DNA of 59,906 nucleotides from Shimia marina (GTDB taxonomy: Bacteria; Pseudomonadota; Alphaproteobacteria; Rhodobacterales; Rhodobacteraceae): NCBI RefSeq assembly GCF_001458175.1, contig NZ_CYPW01000018.1, forward strand, positions 1 to 59,906. Reading direction: 5' to 3'. The first letter of the stretch is position 1. Each line of letters opens with the position of its first letter. The notes beneath the pieces were generated by a model, which worked only from the letters and a program-made list of their open reading frames with translations, was not told where the DNA came from and ran no database searches. This document shows, in pieces, positions 1 to 7,438 of this stretch. The translations under genes were made by a program, and so were the position numbers.

Positions 1-2
1 CT

Positions 3-251
3 GTTCGTCCGAAAATCTGCGTTTCATTGTCCATCCTTTGCTTGGACGGATTACTAACATCTCAATGGCCCGATTTCAGGGGGCTGGGTCATATTGGCAA
101 AAAGTTGATCGAGGCGATGGAAACATGGATGCGCGCGCAGGGATACCGCGAGTGGAAGTCTATGGTTCATGACTTCAACCAGCATTCTCAAAACCTGATG
201 ATAGGTCAGGGAGCGCAGACATTGGGCCACCGGTATCGCAAAGAGTTTTAG
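3..251 (+). CDS. Possible GNAT acetyltransferase, C-terminal part only
   Basis: The frame is open from the left edge to a TAG. The last 60 residues look like the end of a GNAT N-acetyltransferase: an R-G-L-G-H-I-G stretch like the acetyl-CoA loop, then an amphipathic helix and a basic C-terminus. The first 20 residues do not look like this family, while the +2 frame across bases 2-100 gives a more GNAT-like run (ENLRFIVHPLLGRITN). A frameshift or decay is therefore possible. No initiation codon with a ribosome site is visible apart from TTG at 27. The gene is convergent with ygfZ and overlaps its end by 4 bases. Family assignment is tentative. Confidence 0.35.
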   Translation, partial: VRPKICVSLSILCLDGLLTSQWPDFRGLGHIGKKLIEAMETWMRAQGYREWKSMVHDFNQHSQNLMIGQGAQTLGHRYRKEF

Positions 252-1003
252 CGCGCTGTTGGTTCGATCACTTCGATTTCGGCAGCGTCTGCTGTCATAC
301 CCTCTCCAGCGCGATCAAATCGCAGATAAGCCAATGCTTTGTCACCTGCCAGGCTGAGAAGTTTCCCCACCTCACGACCATCTTTGATGATGGGTGTGCC
401 AAATGTGGTTTGACCCGAGACACTCACAAGTGCCAGCCCCTTGCGCAGTTCCGTTTTGTGTTTCATGCGGGCGGTCACCTCTTGCCCCACATAGCAGCCT
501 TTGCGAAAATCCACGCCATTAAGTCGCTCAAATCCCATTTCCAGAATATAGCTGTTTTCGTCCAGCTCGGTGCCTGCGTTTGGGACACAATGCGTCACAT
601 AGATCTTTGTCCAGTCTATATCTGTCTCTGTAGGCACTGTGTCTCGATAGGCCCGCCATCCAAGTGCCGCGAGGCGCGGGTCGGCCGCGCCATCTTCGGG
701 AGCAGGGCCTAAACCCCGGTGTAGGTGGAGATCTGTCGCCTCTATGGCAACGTCGGCGCGTAGTTTGTACATTGTCAGGCGCTGTTGCAGCATTTGTGCC
801 TGTGCAGCGGAGACATCCAACAGAATGTCGTGCTCGTCTCGCTTCAGGAAAAAGTCCGCCAGGTATTTTCCCTGAGGGGTCAAGATCGCCGCATAGAGCA
901 AGCCGTCATTCAGTCGATCCAAATCATTGGTAATAAGACCCTGCAGAAAAGACGAGGTGTCCTTGCCTGAAATGCGTAGGATGGTGCGGTCTGATGTGGT
1001 CAT
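248..1003 (-). CDS. ygfZ: YgfZ/GcvT-family folate-binding protein
   Basis: This 251-residue protein belongs to the YgfZ (COG0354) family, tetrahydrofolate-binding relatives of the glycine-cleavage T protein that help assemble or repair Fe-S clusters. The diagnostic K-G-C-Y-x-G-Q-E motif lies at about residues 168-175, and the N-terminus (ILRISGKDTSSFLQGLITND) is typical of the family. The frame continues upstream to 1189, but that would run into the divergent glycosyltransferase gene. The ATG at 1003 gives the usual N-terminus and has an AGGATCACC stretch upstream. It is divergent from the glycosyltransferase, sharing a 73-base promoter region. Confidence 0.9.
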   Translation of the reverse strand: MTTSDRTILRISGKDTSSFLQGLITNDLDRLNDGLLYAAILTPQGKYLADFFLKRDEHDILLDVSAAQAQMLQQRLTMYKLRADVAIEATDLHLHRGLGPAPEDGAADPRLAALGWRAYRDTVPTETDIDWTKIYVTHCVPNAGTELDENSYILEMGFERLNGVDFRKGCYVGQEVTARMKHKTELRKGLALVSVSGQTTFGTPIIKDGREVGKLLSLAGDKALAYLRFDRAGEGMTADAAEIEVIEPTAR

Positions 1004-1076
1004 GACGGTGATCCTGTTCTTGCTCATGTTTGTCATATAGAAGCAATCGAGCCGTGCAACAGGGCAGGAGACAGAA

Positions 1077-1766
1077 ATGCGTGCGCCTCTCAGTGTGATC
1101 ATAGCCACGCTAAATGCAGAGGCTGAATTGCCGGCCTGTCTTTCGGCTTTGTATGAAGCCGTGCCCGCAGGTCTGTTGCGTGAGCTCATTATCGTGGATG
1201 GGGGATCGTCTGATCAAACATGTTTGATCGCTGATGAGGCAGGTGCGACCATTTTGAGAGCCGCGCCCTCCCGGGGTGGTCAGTTGAAGATAGGAGCTGA
1301 GGCGGCGAAAGGAGATTGGTTTCTGTTTTTGCATGCCGATACGATTTTGGAAGACGGCTGGACCGAGGTAATCCAGAAAAGCTTGTTGAGACCCGACACT
1401 GCAGCTTATTTTGCTCTGGCATTTAGAAATTCGGGTTTCGCGGGCAGCTGCGTGGCAAAATGGGCCAATTTCAGAAGCGTTGCCTTCAGACTTCCATATG
1501 GCGATCAAGGGTTGTTGATCTCGCGTAGCTTGTACAATGAGGTGGGTGGTTACCAAGACATTCCCCTAATGGAAGATGTCGCTATATCGCTCAAACTGGG
1601 GCGAAAGCGTTTGTCTGGCATTGCGTGCCACGCACATACGAGTGCGGAAAAGTATAAGTCTCAGGGCTGGTTGCGCCGTGGGAGGCGCAACCTGTGGATG
1701 CTGACCCGATATCTTTTTGGGGTGACGCCAGAGCGTTTGGCCGAGGAATACAGGCGAGGTTCGTAA
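1077..1766 (+). CDS. Family 2 glycosyltransferase, TIGR04283 type
   Basis: This is a 229-residue GT-A glycosyltransferase. Visible motifs are the N-terminal LSVIIATLNAE strand, D-G-G-S at about 41-44, the S-R-G-G-Q segment, F-L-H-A-D-T (the metal-binding acidic motif), G-D-Q-G-L-L-I-S-R and P-L-M-E-D-V. Together they point to the TIGR04283 subgroup of small stand-alone GT2 enzymes. No membrane segment is seen, so it should act in the cytosol or at the inner membrane face. An AGGAGA ribosome site precedes the ATG by 7 bases. It runs convergently into the ABC transporter gene with only 10 bases between the stop codons. The acceptor cannot be told from sequence. Confidence 0.85.
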   Translation: MRAPLSVIIATLNAEAELPACLSALYEAVPAGLLRELIIVDGGSSDQTCLIADEAGATILRAAPSRGGQLKIGAEAAKGDWFLFLHADTILEDGWTEVIQKSLLRPDTAAYFALAFRNSGFAGSCVAKWANFRSVAFRLPYGDQGLLISRSLYNEVGGYQDIPLMEDVAISLKLGRKRLSGIACHAHTSAEKYKSQGWLRRGRRNLWMLTRYLFGVTPERLAEEYRRGS

Positions 1767-1776
1767 GGTTTTCCTT

Positions 1777-3651
1777 TTACGAGCGACGAAACAGGCGTGT
1801 CAGAGTTCGAGAAAAGAGAGATTGAGACTCATCTGACGGCGTGAATGCCACATTTGAGACCGGTGACAGGGCGCGTTCTTCCGCGGTTGCCCCATCGGTT
1901 TTGAACTGGAGTTCATAGAGCTCTGCGTAGATCCCGCCACGCGCGATCAATTCGTCATGTGTCCCTTGGTCGACGACGACACCTTTGTCCATCACGAGAA
2001 TTTTGTCCGCTTCACGTACCGTGGACAAACGGTGCGCAATCACGAGCGTTGTCCGGCCATGAGACAGCTTGTCCAGAGCGGCCTGGACCACTGTTTCTGA
2101 GCGCGTGTCCAGGGCAGAGGTCGCTTCATCAAGTAGCAGAATTGGTGTGTCGCGCAACAGGGCTCGGGCAATGACGACGCGCTGTCTCTGCCCGCCAGAT
2201 AGATTTGTGCCGCGAGGTCCAACGTCTGTGTCCAGGCCGTCTGCAAGTTTCGGAAGAAAGTCGGTCACATGTGCCGCGTCAAGCACTTTCTGCAACTGGG
2301 CGTCGGTGACATTCGCCTGATCCAGAATAATATTTTCGCGCACTGTGTCATCAAAGAGCATGGCTTCTTGAGACACGACGGAGAACATCCCTCGCAAATC
2401 TGGGAGACTCATGTCGCTGTTTCTTATGCCGCCAATAGTGCTTGTTCCACTTTGAGGGTCGACCAGCCGAGTGAGTACATTGAAGAGAGTCGACTTGCCC
2501 GCGCCAGAAGCACCAACGATAGCTGTTGTCTTTCCGGCTTCCGCTACGAAACTGGTGCCATTCAGAACTTTTACATCGCCATAGGACAGGTGGACGTTGT
2601 CGAGCCTAATTTCTGGCGTGCCCTTTGGTGCGGAAAGCGTGGCTTGGGGAGATTGAATTGTGGGTTTCAGCTCAACCAGTTCTTTCAACCGTTCAATGGC
2701 CGCCGCCGCCACTTGCCAACGCCCAGAAAGCCCCGCAAGACGCCTCAAAGGTTCAAACATCATGCCAAGTGCTGTGAAAAAGCTCATGAACTGGCCAACC
2801 GTCTTTTCGCCAGCAACAATTTCACCGCCGCCATACAGTAACACACAGAAAAACCCCAAGCCGGCGGTAAAATCTACCATGGCGGCAATGGATGAGTTCC
2901 CGGCGGTTTCTCTTATTTGTGCACGCACGAATTTTTTGGTGGAAACACTGAAGCGGGTGCTTTGATAGCGCTCCAGCAGATTGAGCTTAATTGGGACGAT
3001 TCCGTGAAACACTTCGTCCAGCAGAGTTGCGATCCGAGCGCCTATATCACGTGCCTCGCGCGCGCGCCGCCTTACAAAGCGTTGTGCCACGATTGAAGGC
3101 AGGACCAAAAGTGGCGTTCCAATGCAAGCGACCACAGTCCAACGCCAATCGACGCTTATTGCGACGACCAGAAGTGAGATGAGTGATATAAAATCTTTGC
3201 CCGCGCCTGTAATGAAAGCAGACCAAACACCGTTGATGCCAGCGACATCGGATTGAATGCGTTGGATCAGATAGCCCGGAGGATGTGTTTGGTGAAACGC
3301 ATTGTCTTGCAGCATCATGCGGCCCAGAAGGTCTTTTCGCAGATCGGCGGAAGATTTTTGCGACGCGGCTGTCATCATGACTTTGTGGCAGATGCTCGTG
3401 ACGCCTCTCACAAAGAAAATCCCAGCAAAAATGAACCCAACAGCCCAAAGCGCATTGGTGTTTCCGGGCGCAAAGGCTTGGTCAAACATCGGCTCCATCA
3501 TCCAAGCAACAAGCCCCAGTGTCGCCCCTTCGATGGCCATCAAAAAGCTGGCGCCGACTAAGAGCCACTTGTAGCGATGCAAGTATTTGCGCCACAGCCA
3601 AGACAAAAGATATCCATTGTCCTGATGCGTTTCTTGGGTTTGTTCAGTCAC
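1777..3651 (-). CDS. MsbA-like ABC exporter, fused permease and ATPase
   Basis: This is a half-transporter with an N-terminal six-helix exporter domain (roughly residues 20-310) and a C-terminal nucleotide-binding domain. The ATPase has Walker A (GASGAGKS, about 381-388), the signature LSGGQRQR (about 484), Walker B ILLLDEATSALD (about 505) and the H-loop histidine (about 540). It should act as a homodimer exporting a lipid or other hydrophobic substrate. Start choice: the GTG at 3651 has AAGGG 8 bases upstream. A TTG at 3687 would add 12 residues, but its purine run abuts the codon. Substrate unknown; MsbA, lipid A-like or drug export are all possible. Confidence 0.88.
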   Translation of the reverse strand: MTEQTQETHQDNGYLLSWLWRKYLHRYKWLLVGASFLMAIEGATLGLVAWMMEPMFDQAFAPGNTNALWAVGFIFAGIFFVRGVTSICHKVMMTAASQKSSADLRKDLLGRMMLQDNAFHQTHPPGYLIQRIQSDVAGINGVWSAFITGAGKDFISLISLLVVAISVDWRWTVVACIGTPLLVLPSIVAQRFVRRRAREARDIGARIATLLDEVFHGIVPIKLNLLERYQSTRFSVSTKKFVRAQIRETAGNSSIAAMVDFTAGLGFFCVLLYGGGEIVAGEKTVGQFMSFFTALGMMFEPLRRLAGLSGRWQVAAAAIERLKELVELKPTIQSPQATLSAPKGTPEIRLDNVHLSYGDVKVLNGTSFVAEAGKTTAIVGASGAGKSTLFNVLTRLVDPQSGTSTIGGIRNSDMSLPDLRGMFSVVSQEAMLFDDTVRENIILDQANVTDAQLQKVLDAAHVTDFLPKLADGLDTDVGPRGTNLSGGQRQRVVIARALLRDTPILLLDEATSALDTRSETVVQAALDKLSHGRTTLVIAHRLSTVREADKILVMDKGVVVDQGTHDELIARGGIYAELYELQFKTDGATAEERALSPVSNVAFTPSDESQSLFSRTLTRLFRRS

Positions 3652-3822
3652 GGGAAGGGCCCTTGCGGCTTTGAAGCGTTGCGACAACCTTTAACGCGCG
3701 TTTGTTACCGAAACCAGACAGAATAGGAGCGTTTCCGCATCTCTACAGTTTCCTAGCTGCCGGAGATTGACCGTAAAAATTAGGGCGATACTGTGCGGAA
3801 GAAAGTAACTTAGGGGTGAATG

Positions 3823-5019
3823 ATGGATCTCACTAAAGGGCAACCTTACTTAGCGATTCCTGGGCCGTCGGTGATGCCAGAAGCCGTATTGCGTGCGATG
3901 CATCGGGGAGCTCCCAATATTTACGAAGGGGAGTTGATTGATCTCACCTACGGTGTTTTATCCGACTTGAAGATCGTCGCGGGCACGGTTCACAACGCAG
4001 CAATCTATATTGGCAACGGCCATGCTGCGTGGGAGGCTGCCTTAAGCAATGTCCTCTCGCCTGGTGATAAAGTACTGGTTCCCGCTGCAGGGGCGTTTGG
4101 TCATGGGTGGAGCGAAATGGCCGCAGGGCTGGGGGCGCAATGCGATGTTTTGGATTTCGGGCGTCGTGCGCCCATTGCCGCTGAGGTCGTCGCAGAGGCG
4201 CTACGAAATGACCCCACGCATGAAATCAAAGCGGTTCTGGCTGTTCATGTTGATACATCTACATCTGCCAAAAGCGATATTGCAGCTCTTCGAAGCGCGC
4301 TTGATGCCACAGGGCATCCCGCGCTCCTGATGGTGGATTGCATCGCGTCTTTTGGCTGCGATCGTTTTGAGATGGATCGTTGGGGGGTCGACGTCATGGT
4401 CGCCGCCTGTCAAAAAGGCCTTATGGTCCCGCCGGGTGTCGCGTTCGTCTTTTTTAATGAACAGGCCGCCAAACGACGCTCTGAAATAGAACGGGTCAGC
4501 CGATATTGGGATTGGCAGCCGCGCGCGAATCCGGAGCTTTACTATCAGCTGTTTTGCGGCACCGCGCCGACGCATCATATCTATGGGTTGCGGGTAGCTT
4601 TGGATATGATTTTGGCGGAAGGGCTGAACAATGTCTGGTTACGCCATGAAACGCTGGCTAAAGCAATTTGGGCAGCGGTGGAGGTGTGGAGCTCCGAAGG
4701 CCCCTTAGAGCTGAATATTGCTGATCCCGATGCACGCAGTCATGCTGTTACATCCCTCAGGGTTGGTAAGGAGCACGGTACAAGGTTACGTCGCTGGTGT
4801 CAGGATCAGGCTGGATTGACGCTTGGTATTGGTCTGGGGATGGCGACGGAGGAAGACCCCAACAGTGATGGTTTCTTCCGTTTTGGCCATATGGGGCATG
4901 TCAATGCGCAGATGATCATGGGATTGCTTGCAACTGTGCAGTCCGGGTTGATCGCGTTGGACATACCACATGGCTCCGGCGCAATTGAAGCTGCGGCCAG
5001 GGTGATCGCCGCGCGTTGA
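3823..5019 (+). CDS. Class V PLP aminotransferase, alanine/serine-glyoxylate type
   Basis: This 398-residue fold-type I enzyme of aminotransferase class V resembles alanine-glyoxylate and serine-glyoxylate aminotransferases. It opens with the family's P-G-P-S element and carries a V-D-C-I-A-S-F-G aspartate segment. The PLP lysine lies in A-C-Q-K-G-L-M-V-P-P-G. Two ATGs stand side by side at 3820 and 3823; the TAGGGG ribosome site is only 3 bases from the first, so the second is preferred. A related enzyme lies at 55.3 kb, sharing the same D-C-I-A-S and Q-K-G elements, so the window holds two paralogs. The amino donor is not deducible. Confidence 0.82.
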   Translation: MDLTKGQPYLAIPGPSVMPEAVLRAMHRGAPNIYEGELIDLTYGVLSDLKIVAGTVHNAAIYIGNGHAAWEAALSNVLSPGDKVLVPAAGAFGHGWSEMAAGLGAQCDVLDFGRRAPIAAEVVAEALRNDPTHEIKAVLAVHVDTSTSAKSDIAALRSALDATGHPALLMVDCIASFGCDRFEMDRWGVDVMVAACQKGLMVPPGVAFVFFNEQAAKRRSEIERVSRYWDWQPRANPELYYQLFCGTAPTHHIYGLRVALDMILAEGLNNVWLRHETLAKAIWAAVEVWSSEGPLELNIADPDARSHAVTSLRVGKEHGTRLRRWCQDQAGLTLGIGLGMATEEDPNSDGFFRFGHMGHVNAQMIMGLLATVQSGLIALDIPHGSGAIEAAARVIAAR

Positions 5020-5083
5020 AAACGCTTTCATAGGCTTTAACGCTGTTCAAATGCGTGTCGTGGCCATCTGCGACACGTATGTA

Positions 5084-5269
5084 CTAGGGGCGATGGTTTC
5101 GTATGTTATCCAACTTGTTGATGCCAGCATTGAGAATGACTGACAGAACCATCACTGGGGGTAAGCCCCACAAAACGAATATCAATACAAAAACCCACAG
5201 CAGATTTACAAAAGCCATTGCGAGGCAGGTCTTGGTATAATCTTCGACAGGTTGCACAGGGCGTGACAT
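5084..5269 (-). CDS. 61-residue two-helix membrane protein downstream of hisC
   Basis: This short protein has a polar N-terminus with the element VEDYTKTCLAM, then about 40 hydrophobic residues forming probably two membrane helices, and a polar C-terminal tail. It lies 81 bases downstream of the hisC-type gene on the same strand and could share its transcript. As I recall, similar small proteins sit beside hisC in other Roseobacter genomes and are sometimes mislabelled as the aminotransferase. No catalytic motif is visible and its function is unknown. Confidence 0.6.
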   Translation of the reverse strand: MSRPVQPVEDYTKTCLAMAFVNLLWVFVLIFVLWGLPPVMVLSVILNAGINKLDNIRNHRP

Positions 5270-5350
5270 CGGGGCTCTCCTTCAAAACAGGATAGTTCCG
5301 AATCTTTTCACGGTTGGCCAAAAAAATCGTGAACAGCCTAAGAACACGGG

Positions 5351-6463
5351 TTAACTTGAAGAATGAAGGCCCGTCAGCACCTTGCCCAATGCGATGTCAA
5401 AGAGCCGGAGCTCCTCTTCTGGAGCGCAGCTCACGCGAATGCAGCGATTTTGGGGGGCGACAGCTGGCATGCGTACAAAGATCCCTTCAGATACCAGACC
5501 GTCGAGGATACGTTTTGCCCACATGCCATCACCGCCGCAATCGATTGCAACAAAATTCGTAGCAGATGGAAGAGGCTTCAAGCCGTGCTTTCTGGCAATG
5601 GCGGCAATGCTGTCACGCGAATTAGCCACGCAGTTTTTTGTGTGCTCTAGCCATTCGCCATCTTGTAGCGCTGCCAATGCGCCTGCTTGTGCTGCGCGGT
5701 TCATGCCAAAATGATTGCGAATTTTTTCAAAGGCGCGAATTGTATTGCGTTCGCCTAAAGCATACCCCACGCGTGCGCCAGCCAGGCCGTAGGCCTTTGA
5801 GAACGTGCGCATTCGGATGATGCGAGGATCGTTGATGGCGATGTTCGGAGCCGCGCCTTCTGGAGCGAACTCTATATAGGCTTCGTCCAGCAACAGGATA
5901 CAGCCGTCAGGAATATTCTCAACCTGTGCCTTGATCTCGGCCCCAGAACTGACACTGCCCATTGGGTTGTCCGGATTGGCGAAATAAACAAGTTTTGCAT
6001 CTACTTCTGCGGCCTTGAGAAGGAGGTTTGGCAGGCTTTCGGCATCGTCGATGTAGGGAACTTTGTGCAGAGCACCTCCAAAACCGGCGACGTGGTAGTT
6101 GAAAGTCGGATAGGCACCATCAGAGGTGACCACCGCATCTCCGGGGGCAATAAGAAGGCGCACGAGATATCCGAGCAGGCCATCAATGCCTTCTCCAACA
6201 ACGATATTGTCTGAACCAATGCCATAATGTAGCGCCAGAGCTTGCCGCAGCTTATGGCTTTCCGGATCCGCATACTTCCAGATGTCGGCACTCGCGCGCT
6301 GCATGGCGGCGATGGCTTTCGGAGAGGGGCCAAAAATGTTCTCATTTGCGCCCATACGCGCTGCAAATGGATGGCCGATGGCGCGTTCTTGGGCTTCGGG
6401 GCCGACAAAAGGCACCGTGGCGGGGAGGCTGTTTGCCAAATTAGTAAAGCGTGGTCCGGTCAT
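5351..6463 (-). CDS. hisC: Histidinol-phosphate aminotransferase-type enzyme
   Basis: This 370-residue PLP enzyme of aminotransferase class I/II is closest to HisC. It should convert imidazole-acetol phosphate with glutamate to histidinol phosphate, and enzymes of this group often also accept aromatic amino acids. The N-P-D-N-P-M-G segment, the L-L-L-D-E-A-Y strand and the PLP lysine in T-F-S-K-A-Y-G-L-A-G-A-R are visible. The frame extends to 6541, but the ATG at 6463 gives the usual N-terminus (MTGPRFTNLA); no strong ribosome site is seen there. No other histidine gene is nearby. It is divergent from the enoyl-CoA hydratase. Confidence 0.82.
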   Translation of the reverse strand: MTGPRFTNLANSLPATVPFVGPEAQERAIGHPFAARMGANENIFGPSPKAIAAMQRASADIWKYADPESHKLRQALALHYGIGSDNIVVGEGIDGLLGYLVRLLIAPGDAVVTSDGAYPTFNYHVAGFGGALHKVPYIDDAESLPNLLLKAAEVDAKLVYFANPDNPMGSVSSGAEIKAQVENIPDGCILLLDEAYIEFAPEGAAPNIAINDPRIIRMRTFSKAYGLAGARVGYALGERNTIRAFEKIRNHFGMNRAAQAGALAALQDGEWLEHTKNCVANSRDSIAAIARKHGLKPLPSATNFVAIDCGGDGMWAKRILDGLVSEGIFVRMPAVAPQNRCIRVSCAPEEELRLFDIALGKVLTGLHSSS

Positions 6464-6585
6464 GGCCGGGAAGGTGACGCAATGGCGGGCAATGAACAAG
6501 AGAAAATGCCCTGACGTTAGGGTGGATTTCCTTGCAACCAAAAGGAACTGTGTCTGTCAAAGACCCAATCTGTGAGGAGGCAGAC

Positions 6586-7377
6586 ATGGCCCGTGTTTCT
6601 GTAGAAATTGAAAACCATATTGCGCGGGTGACATTGACCCGAGGCGATAAGATGAATGCGCTGGATCCTGAGATGTTGTCGGCTATTGCCGAAGCTGGAG
6701 AAAGCTTGATGGAGAACGACGACGTGCGCGTTGTTGTGTTGTCGGGGGAAGGGAAGGCCTTTTGTGCCGGCCTCGATATCATGTCTTTTGGTGCGATGGC
6801 GGGCAAAGATGCGGGCGACATGCTCTTGCCGCGGACGCATGGGAATGCCAACCTTTTTCAACAAGTTCCGCTTGTTTGGCGAAAGCTGCCGGTGCCTGTG
6901 ATCTGTGCCATTCAAGGTGTGGCCTATGGTGGTGGCTTTCAGATCGCGCTTGGGGCGGATGTGCGCTTTGCAGCAGCTGACACCAAAATGTCGATCATGG
7001 AAATGAAATGGGGCATTGTGCCAGACATGGGCGGCATGGCGTTGCTGCCGCATCTGACACGGTCTGACGTCATTCGGAAGCTGACTTATACGGCTCAGTC
7101 CTTCAGCGTTGCACAGGCGGCTGAATGGGGGCTAGTCACAGAGGTTGTCGAAGACCCGCTTGGCGCAGCGATGGCTCTGGCAGAAGAGATTGCGATCAAA
7201 AGCCCCTCAGCAATCCGGGCCGCTAAGGCCTTGATTGAGTTTGCCGAAACCCATCAGCATGACGAAGACGCTGTTCTTTTGGAGGAAAGCCGGGTGCAGG
7301 CGGAGTTGATGGGGAAGCCGCATCAGATGGAAGTCATCGCGGCCAATCTTCAGAAGCGCGCGCCGGTTTTTAAATAG
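6586..7377 (+). CDS. Enoyl-CoA hydratase/isomerase (crotonase) family protein
   Basis: This is a 263-residue crotonase-fold protein. The oxyanion-hole segments are A-F-C-A-G-L-D near residue 65 and Q-G-V-A-Y-G-G-G-F near residue 108. Past the second loop, W-G-I-V-P-D-M-G-G is the position where crotonases carry a catalytic acid; here it is aspartate. It should act on a CoA thioester in fatty-acid or related catabolism; the substrate is not clear. The ATG at 6586 has a strong GAGGAGG ribosome site 6 bases upstream, so the in-frame ATG at 6532 is not chosen. A clear intrinsic terminator follows. Confidence 0.88.
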   Translation: MARVSVEIENHIARVTLTRGDKMNALDPEMLSAIAEAGESLMENDDVRVVVLSGEGKAFCAGLDIMSFGAMAGKDAGDMLLPRTHGNANLFQQVPLVWRKLPVPVICAIQGVAYGGGFQIALGADVRFAAADTKMSIMEMKWGIVPDMGGMALLPHLTRSDVIRKLTYTAQSFSVAQAAEWGLVTEVVEDPLGAAMALAEEIAIKSPSAIRAAKALIEFAETHQHDEDAVLLEESRVQAELMGKPHQMEVIAANLQKRAPVFK

Positions 7378-7396
7378 CGCCAGCTCTGAAAAATAC

Positions 7397-7430
7397 GCGT
7401 CATGCCCATGAGTTGGGCATGACGCTTTTT
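7397..7430 (+). terminator. Intrinsic terminator between convergent crotonase and valS genes
   Basis: A perfect 12-base inverted repeat (7397-7408 with 7414-7425) around a 5-base loop is followed by five T residues. It lies 20 bases after the crotonase stop. On the other strand the same stem is followed by GTATTTTT, so it probably ends valS transcripts too. Confidence 0.85.
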
Positions 7431-7438
7431 GTGTTGGC

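Noticed and set aside
5051-5080. Inverted repeat between the class V aminotransferase and the small membrane protein genes
   Set aside because: Seven paired bases with mismatched outer arms and no T-run; too weak to call a terminator.
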